From positions 124,001 to 188,000 of the forward strand of contig NZ_AUHJ01000009.1 in the NCBI RefSeq assembly GCF_000423125.1: a stretch of DNA of 64,000 bases, given 5' to 3'. Made by a program: the position numbers and the translations under genes. A model generated the notes under the pieces. That model did no database searches and was not told where the DNA came from. It was given only the letters and a program-made list of their open reading frames with translations. Source of the stretch: Haliea salexigens DSM 19537. Lineage in GTDB: Bacteria; Pseudomonadota; Gammaproteobacteria; Pseudomonadales; Halieaceae. Within the stretch, counting starts at the first letter, position 1; the number at the start of each line of letters is the position of its first letter. Shown in pieces: positions 25,108-35,608 of the stretch.

Positions 25108-26394
25108 TTAAAATGCGACGTGAGCCGTAAGCCAGACTTTGTCGGTATCCTGATAGGCTGGCGTGCCATCGCCGTCGAAAAACGCCGCTTTCAGCTCCAG
25201 TGACAGTTTGGGCGTAAGCGCCCAACCGAGCAGCAGGTCCAGTTCCGAGCCGAGACTGCGGCTGTTCCGGTCGGTCTCGAAGTCGTGGTACACCGCGCGC
25301 CAGTTGAAGGCATCACGCTTGCCCGACACCGCGAACCAGGCGTCCTGGATGCCGTCACCGGGCGTACCGAGAAACTTGTCCGCCCAACCCTGGAATTTGT
25401 GCAGTGTGGCCAGCGGCGTGCGAAAACCCTGCCCGTTATCGCTGCCCAGTACCTCGTAACCTACCTCCAGCCTGGCCAGCGACAGGGCCCAGCCGGCGTC
25501 CACGTTGTAGTAGGTGGCGCGGTAATTCGCTGAATTGTCGCCTGCATCAGACTGGGTTGCGAGTGCCAGATTGAGATTGAAATCCGACCATTGCCCACTG
25601 TACTCAACGCCCACCGTGTCGCTGGCATTGGCGACGGTGAGTCCGGGCGCGAAGTTGGCATCCGGATCGATATCCAGCAGATACGCAAACCCGGACAGGC
25701 TCTGCTTCTCTGCCGGCGACCAGGTGGCCCGCAGCAGGCCGATGTCGCCGCCCCAATCCGCCGGCTGAGCGCCATCATCGGGCCCGAAGATGCGCCGTAC
25801 GCGGTACACGTAGCTCGCGTCCACCTGCAGGCCACGCGCGGGCTGCCACTGTGCGCGCAGGCCGTCGTAAGTCTGCTCGTTCTGGCGCCAGACCACGTTG
25901 CCGACAAAGCGGTGGTTACCGTGCAGGATGCGCTGGCGACCCAGGGTGCCGTGCACATCACCATTGCGGTAGTCCACCTGCACGCGGTTGATTTCGGTGC
26001 CCTCCGGGTCCGCCACGACGGGATAGCGCAGTTCGCCATTGGTGGTGGAGTTGTAAAGATCGTTGCCGATGGCCGTGACATCATCGATTTCAAGTACAAA
26101 CGACACGCCCGCCCAGTCGGCGGAGACCAGGGTCAACCGCGAGCGCAGAGTCGAGGCCAGCGCTGTATCAGCGAACGGTGCCTGATCCACGTACTCGAGC
26201 CGATAACGAAAATCGAGATGGGCACTGCCATTGCTGATCATGCCAGCCACACCATTGCCGTTACTGTCGGCGGTAACGCCGGGCACTGCTGTCAGCGTGG
26301 TACCAAGGAGCAGTCCGTATAGACCGTTGGCGCGAACGCTCGGGGCCCCGAAGGGCCCCTTTGCGTGGCTGCCAGATGACAACGGTGAACCCAT
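25108..26394 (-). CDS. Alginate-export-family outer-membrane porin, cotranscribed with nirS
   Basis: 428 residues ending in AHVAF, the terminal aromatic expected of an outer-membrane beta-barrel. The start of the mature part (LDFRYRLEYVDQAPFADTALASTLRSRLTL) and alternating strands such as VQVDYRNGDVHGTLGRQRI and WRAVYHDFETDRNSRSLGSELDLLLG match the AlgE-like alginate export family, whose members also act as general porins. The leader is unusually long and polar before its hydrophobic stretch (GLYGLLLGTTLTAVPG). The ATG at 26394 is one base after the nirS stop. A very stable GC hairpin with a UUCG loop falls in the first 50 bases of the coding region (26342-26359). A role in nitrite or NO-related transport is possible only by context. 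Confidence 0.8.
   Translation of the reverse strand: MGSPLSSGSHAKGPFGAPSVRANGLYGLLLGTTLTAVPGVTADSNGNGVAGMISNGSAHLDFRYRLEYVDQAPFADTALASTLRSRLTLVSADWAGVSFVLEIDDVTAIGNDLYNSTTNGELRYPVVADPEGTEINRVQVDYRNGDVHGTLGRQRILHGNHRFVGNVVWRQNEQTYDGLRAQWQPARGLQVDASYVYRVRRIFGPDDGAQPADWGGDIGLLRATWSPAEKQSLSGFAYLLDIDPDANFAPGLTVANASDTVGVEYSGQWSDFNLNLALATQSDAGDNSANYRATYYNVDAGWALSLARLEVGYEVLGSDNGQGFRTPLATLHKFQGWADKFLGTPGDGIQDAWFAVSGKRDAFNWRAVYHDFETDRNSRSLGSELDLLLGWALTPKLSLELKAAFFDGDGTPAYQDTDKVWLTAHVAF
26342..26359 (-). other. GC hairpin with C(UUCG)G tetraloop at the start of the porin gene
   Basis: On the transcript strand the sequence is GGGGCCC-TTCG-GGGCCCC: seven GC pairs closed by the extra-stable C(UUCG)G loop, 35 to 53 bases after the porin start codon and just after nirS. 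Such hairpins can protect the 3' end of an upstream message or lower translation of the downstream gene. Confidence 0.7.
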
Positions 26395-26395
26395 T

Positions 26396-28156
<1,761 letters not shown>

Positions 28157-28176
28157 TCATGTTCAATGCGCTTCTT

Positions 28177-28199
28177 AAAATGCATTTTATCTGCATGTT
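28177..28199 (-). promoter_or_regulatory. NsrR-type operator overlapping the nirS -10 region
   Basis: The core at 28180-28196 reads ATGCATTTTATCTGCAT: two ATGCAT half-sites (one with a mismatch) with a five-base spacer, flanked by AAA and GTT. This is the NsrR 11-1-11 layout. It covers the predicted -10 (28184-28189, TAAAAT on the minus strand), so binding would block nirS transcription until NO inactivates the repressor. A near-identical site lies upstream of norC. Confidence 0.75.
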
Positions 28200-28211
28200 C
28201 TAGTAGACAAC

Positions 28212-28225
28212 ATGACGCAGGTCAA
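28212..28225 (-). promoter_or_regulatory. FNR/DNR-like activator box of nirS
   Basis: The minus strand reads TTGACCTGCGTCAT, keeping the TGA-N6-TCA core and eight of the ten specified positions of a TTGAY-N4-RTCAA box. Its centre is about 41.5 bases upstream of the start expected from the -10 at 28184-28189, the standard class II position. It overlaps the last codons of the nosR/nirI-like gene. Confidence 0.65.
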
Positions 28226-29772
28226 CTTTCAGTCCGCCCGGCGGATGCATCCGTGGCGATAACGGCATCCTCCGGCAACTGGCCCTGATAACGCTTCTTG
28301 CGCTTGCGCACCAGCGGTGGGCAGCGGTGCCCATCCCAGTAGGTCACCTGACAATCCAGACAGTAGTGGCATTCGTTATCAATAATCTCGCCCGTGGGGC
28401 GTATCGCGCCAATCTGGCACTCGTTGGCACAAGTCTGACAGGGGTGGCCGCACTCCACGCGACGGCGCAGCCAGTCAAACACCTTGAAGCGTGTGACAAA
28501 GCTCAGAGCCGCGCCCAGCGGGCACAGATACTTGCAGTAGAACTTGCTGTTGAACACCGTGAGAACAAGTAGCAGCAGCGCGTACAGCACATAGGCGGGT
28601 GGGCGATCGAACTGCATCACAAACACCGTTTTGAAGGGCTCGACCTCCGCCAGGCGCGCGGCATTGGCCATGGACTCCAGCGCCAACCCGAGAATTGCCA
28701 GGAGAATAAGGTACTTGATTGCCCACAGGCGCTCGTGCACCGCGTGCGGGAACTGCCAACCGGCAAAGCCCAGCGCGCGCGATGCCTTGGACAACAGCTC
28801 CTGTGCAGCGCCAAAGGGGCACAGCCAACCGCAATACACACCGCGCCCCCAGAGCAGAATGCTAAGCGCTACAAATGCCCAGAGCAGAAAAATGACAGGG
28901 TCGAGCAGCAGGCTCTCCCAGGAAAACCCGCCCGCCAGGTTGCGGGCAAACCCCAGCAAGTTGACGACCGATAACTGGGCGTGACAGATCCAGCCGATAT
29001 ACACCACGGTGAATGCGAGCCAGGCGACACGAAAACGCTGAAAGAACCGCTTGTGCTGCACCAGCCAATCCTGCAGGAAAAGCACCAGTAACAGCACGAA
29101 CAGGGCAACCGCGAGTACCGCCACCTGCACACGGTGTTGCTGCCAGCTCCAGTGCCACTCCGGCTCCGCGGGCTCGGCGGCACGGGACTCGGCTGCAGGT
29201 GGCTCGGCTGCGCCTGTCGGCACATCAGAACCTGGGGCCGCGGCGGCATAGGCGGCCAGCACCTGCTCTGCGGCGCGCGTGACGGTGCGCGTAATAACCA
29301 TTGCGGTGATAGTGGCGCCGCTCAGCCCGTCAATACCGACATACCCCTCCCGATCGTGGGCGCCAACGCGAATAGCGTCAGACGCGTGCTTGCCCACAAA
29401 CTGGTTCACGAACGCCCGAAGATCGCGGTCGGTAATGCCGACCACCAGAATGGGTTCCTCATGGGCCAGCACGCTGGCGGCCACAAATTTACCGCTTGGT
29501 GTCAAGGCGACCAGCACGTTGACGGGCACGCCGGAATACGCAGGAATATGCACGAAATCACTGGTTTCAAATAACAGAACCGCGCCCCCGCCCGGTGCTT
29601 GCGCGCTGTAGAGCCCTGGCACCGATTGCACAGGTGCAGCTGCGCCGGCTCCCGGCAAGAGGCGCTGCATCGCTGTTCGATCGACCGCCTGTGCCCTGAT
29701 CGGCAGTAGCAGCAGCACTAGACCCACCGCCAGCGACAGGATGACGGGCAACAGTAACCGGTAGTTCAACAC
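28222..29772 (-). CDS. nirI: NosR/NirI-type membrane iron-sulfur flavoprotein
   Basis: 516 residues. A signal/anchor at 1-30 precedes a periplasmic FMN-binding domain whose SGATIT motif (about residue 155) is the flavin attachment site, then five to six membrane helices carrying two CxxxCP motifs (CGWLCPFGA and CKYLCPLGA) and a C-terminal cysteine cluster (CGHPCQTCANEC; CHYCLDC) for iron-sulfur centres. NosR and NirI have this layout and feed electrons to, or are needed for expression of, nitrous oxide or nitrite reductase. Adjacency to nirS favours NirI; the protein is shorter than typical NosR. The gene symbol is tentative. The start is taken as GTG 29772. An FNR-like box at 29831-29844 is placed to activate it. 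Confidence 0.85.
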   Translation of the reverse strand: MLNYRLLLPVILSLAVGLVLLLLPIRAQAVDRTAMQRLLPGAGAAAPVQSVPGLYSAQAPGGGAVLLFETSDFVHIPAYSGVPVNVLVALTPSGKFVAASVLAHEEPILVVGITDRDLRAFVNQFVGKHASDAIRVGAHDREGYVGIDGLSGATITAMVITRTVTRAAEQVLAAYAAAAPGSDVPTGAAEPPAAESRAAEPAEPEWHWSWQQHRVQVAVLAVALFVLLLVLFLQDWLVQHKRFFQRFRVAWLAFTVVYIGWICHAQLSVVNLLGFARNLAGGFSWESLLLDPVIFLLWAFVALSILLWGRGVYCGWLCPFGAAQELLSKASRALGFAGWQFPHAVHERLWAIKYLILLAILGLALESMANAARLAEVEPFKTVFVMQFDRPPAYVLYALLLLVLTVFNSKFYCKYLCPLGAALSFVTRFKVFDWLRRRVECGHPCQTCANECQIGAIRPTGEIIDNECHYCLDCQVTYWDGHRCPPLVRKRKKRYQGQLPEDAVIATDASAGRTES

Positions 29773-29830
29773 GTCTTTGCATCCCGCAACTTTATGGGAA
29801 CCAGCATAGACAAGGCTTTATAAGAAGCAA

Positions 29831-29844
29831 ATGACTTGCATCAT
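29831..29844. promoter_or_regulatory. FNR/DNR-like box upstream of the nosR/nirI-like gene
   Basis: ATGACTTGCATCAT contains the TGA-N6-TCA core. With a centre at 29837.5, a class II start would fall near 29796 and a -10 near 29803-29808, where the minus strand reads TATGCT. It lies in the 106-base gap between this gene and the divergent small-protein gene. Confidence 0.55.
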
Positions 29845-29878
29845 TTTATTCCCGGCCTGAATACGGTTTACTGCGCAC

Positions 29879-30238
29879 ATGAATCGTTGGATGGCCTGCT
29901 TACTGTTCGCCGCCGGCGCTGCCAGCGGCGCCGACAGTGACCTCGTGAACGAGCGTTTCACAACCTCAGGGGAAGATATGGAAGCGCATTGGGCGATCGA
30001 CTGTAGCGCCACCGTGGCGGCATTGACCGAGCCCGGCGCACAAGGCGCGGGGCAAAGGCGCGCCGAGCTGGCAGACGCCCTGCGCAAGTGCGGTTTCATT
30101 TACCAGCCACCCGGTGCGGACACGGTTGACCACTGTCCCGACTACAACCGCTTGTTGCAGGCCCTGGAAAAGGATGACACGTCCGCGCTGGACAAATCAC
30201 TCAAGCAGGCGCCGGCCTGCGCAACTACACTGCACTAA
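29879..30238 (+). CDS. Small exported cysteine-containing protein
   Basis: 119 residues with a short signal peptide (WMACLLFAAGAASGA) and a mature part with four cysteines (AIDCSAT, LRKCGFI, DHCPDY, APACATT), which could form two disulfides or bind a metal. I do not recognise the family. It is 15 bases ahead of a TonB-dependent receptor gene on the same strand and divergent from the nosR/nirI-like gene across an FNR-like box, so it may be part of a metal or heme uptake unit serving the denitrification enzymes. That is inference from position. Confidence 0.65.
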   Translation: MNRWMACLLFAAGAASGADSDLVNERFTTSGEDMEAHWAIDCSATVAALTEPGAQGAGQRRAELADALRKCGFIYQPPGADTVDHCPDYNRLLQALEKDDTSALDKSLKQAPACATTLH

Positions 30239-30253
30239 CTGTCTGGATATTCA

Positions 30254-32341
30254 ATGACCTATCGTATGCCACCCTTCCGACTTAAGCCCGACTATGTCGC
30301 TCTCAGCCTTGTCCACGGCCTGCTGTTCTGCACAGCGTCGGGCCTTGCTGCCACCAGCGCGGAATTGCCACTGGAGGAAGTCGTGGTGACTGCCAGCCGT
30401 GTCGAAGAGCGGCTCCTGGACAGCAGTGCCAGCCTCAGCGTGATGACTCGCGAGGACCTGGCACGCATGACAGGCAGCAGCGTCGCCGACTACCTCCGCG
30501 ATGTGCCCGGGCTGCAGGTTTCCGACTCCGGCCAGGCAGGGCTGAAGCGCATCCGCATTCGCGGTGAAGACTCCCGCCGTAGCGCTATCCTGGTCGACAG
30601 CCAGGAGCTGGCGGACCACAGCGAAGTCGGCACCCCCCTGACCATCCATCCCGACATGCTGGGCCGAATCGAGATCCTGCGCGGCTCGGGCTCCGTGTTG
30701 TACGGTTCCAAGGCGCTGAGTGGCGTGACCAACCTGATGACATTGAAAGGAGGCACCGCGCCGTTACAGGCTACCGTGAAAGGTGGCTACGACGGCACTA
30801 CCGGTGGTGACACACTATTCGCCAGCGTGCACGGTATGCAGGACGGCTGGAGCTACCGACTGGCCGCAGCCGACAGTGACCACGGCCTGCGCCGGACGCC
30901 GGAGGGACGTGCAGAAAACACAGCGTTCGAGAACCAGGGTTACTACGGCTTTCTGGAAAAAGCTGCTGGCAACCATGCACTGGGACTGACCTGGGACCAA
31001 TATGAGTCGCGCTCGGACATCTTCGTTGAAGAGGTGGCCCGCAGTACATTTCCGCTCGTGGACCTGGCGCTCAGCACACCGCAACGGGATCGGGAACGCT
31101 ACGCCCTGGATTACACCTGGGAGCCGGCCTCCGCCTTGCTGGACAGGCTGCTCGTCTCGGCATTCACCCAGGACAGCCTGCGCCATTTTGTGAGCAACAC
31201 CGAGACCGTATGGTATCGCCGCGACATCGATACGCGCAGCACATTGCGCAGCGACGGCCTGCTGCTACAGGCGGACTGGCTGCCCTGGGGACGGCATCGC
31301 GTAGTCACCGGCCTGCAGTACAGCAACGACCAGGTGCGCCAGGGGCGCCAGGTGGACACACTCTCCTGGACCCCCATCGCCAGCACCGGTACCGAGCGCA
31401 TCGATGATAAAGCCAGTATCCGCACCCTGGCCGCCTTTGTGCAGGACCACTGGGCCCTGAGCGACCAACTGACCGCGGTTATAGGGGCACGCTACTACCA
31501 GGTTGATGGCGAACTGGACCGCAGCAACCGCCCCGGCCTGCGCGCCGCGCCGCTGGATTCTGACAGCCACCTGATCGCCTCTGCCGGGCTGAACTGGTCC
31601 ACCGGCCCCGGCAGTGCCTTGCGCGCCAATATTTCGGAGGGCTATCTCTACCCCTCTCTCATGCAACTCGCCACAGGCGCCTACGCCGGCTCGAACTTCG
31701 TGAACCCCAACAGCGAGCTCACGCCCGAAACCAGCATCAACTATGAGCTGGGCTGGCGCTTCATGCAGGGACAATGGACGGCCGACGCTGCGTTGTTTTT
31801 CTCCGACTCCAGTGACTACATTGACCACATCTTCTGCACCAGTGCCGACAACTGCCTCGGACCGACAGACAAGGTATACCGCAACATCGGCTCCTCCAAC
31901 GCACACGGCCTGGAGCTGTACCTGGCCTGGGAAACCGCCGATCAGGCACTGCAGCCCTATGTAAATTTCACCTGGATGCAGCGCAACAACGACTTCGGCA
32001 GCTTCGACACCTGGGATACCGGCATTCCTGCACTCGCGGGGCGCGCCGGGGTGATGCTGGAGCCACAGTTCACCGGGCTTTGGCAGACCCTCTGGGCCGA
32101 CCTCTACCTGCGTGGCGAAAGCGGATCCCTGCTGCTGGAGCCCGGCGCCAGAGGCCTGATTGAAACCAAGCGCAGTGGCTGGGCTACACTGAACGCGGCA
32201 CTGGGCGTCAGCCTGGGTGACAATCTACTGCTGGCCGTGGAACTGCAGAACCTCCTCGACCGCGACTATCGCGAGTCTACTGAAAATCTGCTGGCGCCCG
32301 GACGCAGCGCCTCCATGAAGCTCACCTGGAACATCAACTAG
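30254..32341 (+). CDS. TonB-dependent outer-membrane receptor
   Basis: 695 residues. A signal region ends near ASGLAATSA, followed by the TonB box-like LPLEEVVVTASRVEERLL, a plug domain (LRDVPGLQVSDSGQAGLKRIRIRGEDSRRSAILVD; RIEILRGSGSVLYGSKALSGVTNL) and a 22-strand barrel ending LENL...MKLTWNIN. The plug is of the BtuB/CirA/heme receptor type. The ligand cannot be told, but it sits in the denitrification region behind an FNR-like box, so copper, heme or another metal chelate needed for these enzymes is a fair guess. It is followed 16 bases later by a small membrane protein gene. Confidence 0.92.
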   Translation: MTYRMPPFRLKPDYVALSLVHGLLFCTASGLAATSAELPLEEVVVTASRVEERLLDSSASLSVMTREDLARMTGSSVADYLRDVPGLQVSDSGQAGLKRIRIRGEDSRRSAILVDSQELADHSEVGTPLTIHPDMLGRIEILRGSGSVLYGSKALSGVTNLMTLKGGTAPLQATVKGGYDGTTGGDTLFASVHGMQDGWSYRLAAADSDHGLRRTPEGRAENTAFENQGYYGFLEKAAGNHALGLTWDQYESRSDIFVEEVARSTFPLVDLALSTPQRDRERYALDYTWEPASALLDRLLVSAFTQDSLRHFVSNTETVWYRRDIDTRSTLRSDGLLLQADWLPWGRHRVVTGLQYSNDQVRQGRQVDTLSWTPIASTGTERIDDKASIRTLAAFVQDHWALSDQLTAVIGARYYQVDGELDRSNRPGLRAAPLDSDSHLIASAGLNWSTGPGSALRANISEGYLYPSLMQLATGAYAGSNFVNPNSELTPETSINYELGWRFMQGQWTADAALFFSDSSDYIDHIFCTSADNCLGPTDKVYRNIGSSNAHGLELYLAWETADQALQPYVNFTWMQRNNDFGSFDTWDTGIPALAGRAGVMLEPQFTGLWQTLWADLYLRGESGSLLLEPGARGLIETKRSGWATLNAALGVSLGDNLLLAVELQNLLDRDYRESTENLLAPGRSASMKLTWNIN

Positions 32342-32357
32342 AATTCGCGAGGTCGGC

Positions 32358-32780
32358 ATGTCGACAGTGGATAACGCAGAGGCGCGGGCAGCGCTTGAGC
32401 AAACGGGGAAGGATTCGCCGGGTCGGGGTACCGCGGTTATCGTCTACGGCTTGTATCTGGGCGCCATCATGAGCATCGTCACCCTGCCCCTGGGGGCGCT
32501 TGTGGCGCACTACCGGCTCGGGCGCAGTGCACCCTGGGTTAACAGTCACCTGCGCTTTCAGGTGCGCACATTCTGGTGGATGCTAGCGGCTTCCGCAGCT
32601 GCCGTTGGCCTGTGGCAACTGCTCGGGGTGTTGCACATCTCACCTCTGGCGGCCTGGACATTCGGCTATCTCTACATCACAGCCATGCTCGTCTGGTTTG
32701 TGGCGCGCTGCGGTGTGGGGATTGCTCGACTGACGTCCAACCGCCCTATTGACCGACCGGGGAGCCTGCTGTTTGGCTAG
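32358..32780 (+). CDS. DUF4870/COG3671-like small membrane protein
   Basis: 140 residues with three membrane segments (about 28-50, 70-93, 98-122). The block VNSHLRFQVRTFWWML is the characteristic HxRFQxRTFW motif of the COG3671/DUF4870 group, of unknown function. It follows the TonB receptor by 16 bases and likely shares its transcript. The gene ends 51 bases from the convergent norD gene. Confidence 0.75.
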   Translation: MSTVDNAEARAALEQTGKDSPGRGTAVIVYGLYLGAIMSIVTLPLGALVAHYRLGRSAPWVNSHLRFQVRTFWWMLAASAAAVGLWQLLGVLHISPLAAWTFGYLYITAMLVWFVARCGVGIARLTSNRPIDRPGSLLFG

Positions 32781-32831
32781 CCGGGAACGCACACCCGGCA
32801 AGCCGCGCTCCTGGCATTTCCGGTGGCGCTT

Positions 32832-34766
32832 TTACTGCGCCACAATTTGCCGGTAAATCGCCGGTAGCGCCGTCGACAGGTGTTGAGGCCGATATACCAC
32901 TGAATAGCCACCGCGACCAAAAATACGGGGGAAATACCCCTGTGACTCGCGGTCGATCGTCACGGCGAATACACGCACCCCGGCGCGGCGCGCCTCACGT
33001 ACGGCGTGGCGTGTATCTTCCAGCGCGTAGCGCCCCTCGTAATAATCGGTGTCGTTGGGTTTGCCATCGGTCAATACCAGCAACAGGCGATGGCGCTGGC
33101 CGAGGTCGGCAAGGCCGCTGGTGAGGTGACGAATTGCCGTACCCATGCGGGTGTAGTAACCGGGCTTCAGCGCTCCGATACGCTGCTCCACAGCGTGGTT
33201 CATCGGCTCGCGGAAATCTTTTAGCGTTTGCAGCCACACCTTGTCCCGTCGTCGGGAGGTGAAACTGTGAATGGCGAACTCGTCGCCGCAGGCCTGCAGA
33301 CCATGCCCGAGCACCAGCAGGGCCTCTTTTTCGAGGTCTATCACCCGGCGGTCATCGACCCAGGCTTCTGTCGACAGTGAGACGTCGACCAGTATCGATA
33401 CCGCGAGATCGCGCTCTACGGTACGGGCATCGGCATAGAGGCGGTCGCTGCTGTTGCCCGATGCGGATTGATCGGCCTGGGCGCGCACCACGGCGTCAAT
33501 ATCAAGTTCATTGCCGTCGAGCTGGCCACGCAGCAACATGCGTTTCGGTCGCAAGGCCTCAAACTGCCGCCGCACACGACGTACGCGCTGCTTCATCGCC
33601 GCATCTGGCTGCCAGATGTCACCATCCGCGGCCTGCTCACCCGGCAGCACCGTACAGTGCGCGGGCAACATGACACGCTTGCGGTAGTTCCACTCGGGAT
33701 ATGTCACCTCCGCTGCGGAGGCGGCACCCAGGGCCTCTCCGGGCGGCAGGTCGAGATCCATACGCAAACGCGCCGCAGCCTGTTGCTGGTGCGGGCTTAC
33801 GGTGATCTCCTCGAGCTGCTCCGCCGCTTTCCCGGCGTCCTCATCCTCTTCATCATCGACCATGCGATTCACGTTGACCATCTCGGCAAACGAGAGCATT
33901 TTCTCGAAACGGTTGAAAATCAGCGAGTCCTCGCGCTCGGCCTGGTCCTGTTGCTGACGACGCGCCTTGCGCTTGCCACCCTCCCGCTGGTCTTGCAGGG
34001 GCGTCTGCCCGTCCTCGTCCTCCGCGTCCGGACGCTCCACGTTGTGGGTACCCAGGCTGAAACGGGTGGCCCACAGAGGCACCGGTAGCGGCGGATGATA
34101 GTTCGCCGGCGCCTGAACATTGTCGACAGGAACACCGGGGCTGGTCACCAACGTCACCAGCTGCCCGGCAAAGGCCGATGCCGGCGTTTCTTCACCCAGC
34201 GCGTGGCGAATCACCACCTCCAGCGCCTGTTCCAGCGGCGGCAGTTTCCGGTATGGCCGCAGTGGCAACAAGGCGCTGCAGAGCCGCTGGTAGCGGTCGC
34301 GAAAGCCGGGGAGCTCGCTGCACACACGCTCAGCAGCGGTAAGCGCAGCACGCAAGGACAGCAGGTCAGCCTGAACCGCATTCTTCGCTGGGGGCGGCGG
34401 CTGCAGGGCAGCCGCGTGCGCGGCGAGCCAGAAGTACAGATCGCGGTTCAGGGCCCGATCGGGAAAGAGGTCTATGCAGGGAGGCAGCAGCAGCGATTCC
34501 TCGTCGATGCGCGCCTGGTCCATCACTTCGCGGTCAAAACCCAGGCGCTGGCGCAAGCGCAGGCGGTGCCCGGACTCCCGTGCCGCAATGGCGCCGACGG
34601 CAGCACCGCCCTCTCCCCCCACCGCACGGAAGAAAACGCCCAGGACCGGGGCGATGTCATCGAGGTGCACAGCGGCGTGCGGATGATGGGGATAACTGCT
34701 GGTGGCCGAGGCCCAACGGTGCCAGTAACGACCAACCAGTTCCTCGAATTCCAGCAGGTGCAGCAT
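32832..34766 (-). CDS. norD: Nitric oxide reductase activation protein NorD
   Basis: 644 residues. The C-terminal von Willebrand A domain begins near residue 454 and has a full metal site: DVSLS (461-465), the threonine in TRMGT and DGKPND. A highly charged linker (about residues 245-330, rich in Glu, Asp, Gln) separates it from a helical N-terminal region. NorD works with the AAA+ protein NorQ to insert the non-heme iron of the NO reductase. It is the last gene of the norCBQD unit, 26 bases after norQ. Confidence 0.94.
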   Translation of the reverse strand: MLHLLEFEELVGRYWHRWASATSSYPHHPHAAVHLDDIAPVLGVFFRAVGGEGGAAVGAIAARESGHRLRLRQRLGFDREVMDQARIDEESLLLPPCIDLFPDRALNRDLYFWLAAHAAALQPPPPAKNAVQADLLSLRAALTAAERVCSELPGFRDRYQRLCSALLPLRPYRKLPPLEQALEVVIRHALGEETPASAFAGQLVTLVTSPGVPVDNVQAPANYHPPLPVPLWATRFSLGTHNVERPDAEDEDGQTPLQDQREGGKRKARRQQQDQAEREDSLIFNRFEKMLSFAEMVNVNRMVDDEEDEDAGKAAEQLEEITVSPHQQQAAARLRMDLDLPPGEALGAASAAEVTYPEWNYRKRVMLPAHCTVLPGEQAADGDIWQPDAAMKQRVRRVRRQFEALRPKRMLLRGQLDGNELDIDAVVRAQADQSASGNSSDRLYADARTVERDLAVSILVDVSLSTEAWVDDRRVIDLEKEALLVLGHGLQACGDEFAIHSFTSRRRDKVWLQTLKDFREPMNHAVEQRIGALKPGYYTRMGTAIRHLTSGLADLGQRHRLLLVLTDGKPNDTDYYEGRYALEDTRHAVREARRAGVRVFAVTIDRESQGYFPRIFGRGGYSVVYRPQHLSTALPAIYRQIVAQ

Positions 34767-34792
34767 GTCGCAAGCTCCGCTATGCGGGCGAT

Positions 34793-35608
34793 TCAGTCCG
34801 AGCCAAAGGCCATTGCGATCACTTCCAGCAGGGCCTCCTGCACATCGGGCTCATCCGTCAGTGGCTCCACCAGCGTCGCCCGGGTCGCCTGCATGATCGG
34901 CATACCCGAGGCAATCAAGGTGGCACAGTAAATCAGCAGGCGTGTGGAAACGCCCTCTTCAAGGTCCTGCCCCTTCATCGCACGCAGGCGCTGCGCCAGC
35001 GTCACCAGTGCGCGGCAGCGCTCCGGCGCAAGACCACTCTCCCGGGACACAATGCTGACTTCCTGATCGGCCGGAGGAAAATCGAAGGTGCTGGAGACAA
35101 AACGCTGCCGTGTACTCGGCTTCAGTGCCTTGAGCACATTCTGGTAGCCAGGGTTATAGGATACGACCAGCATAAACTCCGGCGGTGCCTGCAACAGCTC
35201 GCCGGTCCGCTCCAGCGGCAACAGCCGGCGGTCATCGGTCAATGGGTGGAGTATGACAGTCACGTCCTTGCGCGCTTCCACCACCTCGTCGAGATAGCAG
35301 ATGCCGCCTTCGCGCACCGCCCGCGTCAGCGGTCCATCGACCCAGCGTGTTTCCCCTTCCAGCAGCAGGAAACGGCCGGTCAGGTCTGCGGCTGTCAGGT
35401 CATCGTGGCAGGAGACGGGAAACAGCGGCCGCCCCAGACGCGCGGCCATGTGCGCCACGAAGCGCGTCTTGCCACAGCCCGTGGGACCTTTAAGCAGCAG
35501 GGGCAGGCCGTGCTGCCAGGCCTGCTCGAAGAGCTCACACTCGTCGCCCACCGGTTCGTAGTAGGGAACCTCATCGCGCGGGACCGGGTTCGGTTCAGGC
35601 ATGTTCAC
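34793..35608 (-). CDS. norQ: AAA+ ATPase NorQ (CbbQ/NirQ/NorQ family)
   Basis: 271-residue MoxR-type ATPase. Walker A is GPTGCGKT (residues 41-48) and Walker B is ICYLDEV (103-109); LTDDRRLLPLERTGE and PSTRQRFVSSTFDFPP follow the family pattern. It drives maturation of the NorB iron centre together with NorD. The GTG at 35608 overlaps the norB stop (GTGA); an ATG two codons later (35602) is the alternative. Neither has a good ribosome site, which suggests translational coupling to norB. Confidence 0.94.
   Translation of the reverse strand: MNMPEPNPVPRDEVPYYEPVGDECELFEQAWQHGLPLLLKGPTGCGKTRFVAHMAARLGRPLFPVSCHDDLTAADLTGRFLLLEGETRWVDGPLTRAVREGGICYLDEVVEARKDVTVILHPLTDDRRLLPLERTGELLQAPPEFMLVVSYNPGYQNVLKALKPSTRQRFVSSTFDFPPADQEVSIVSRESGLAPERCRALVTLAQRLRAMKGQDLEEGVSTRLLIYCATLIASGMPIMQATRATLVEPLTDEPDVQEALLEVIAMAFGSD

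Noticed and set aside
32780-32799. GCCGGG-N8-CCCGGC hairpin between the DUF4870 and norD genes as a terminator
   Set aside because: The stem is short and no T-run follows on either strand, so I could not support a terminator.
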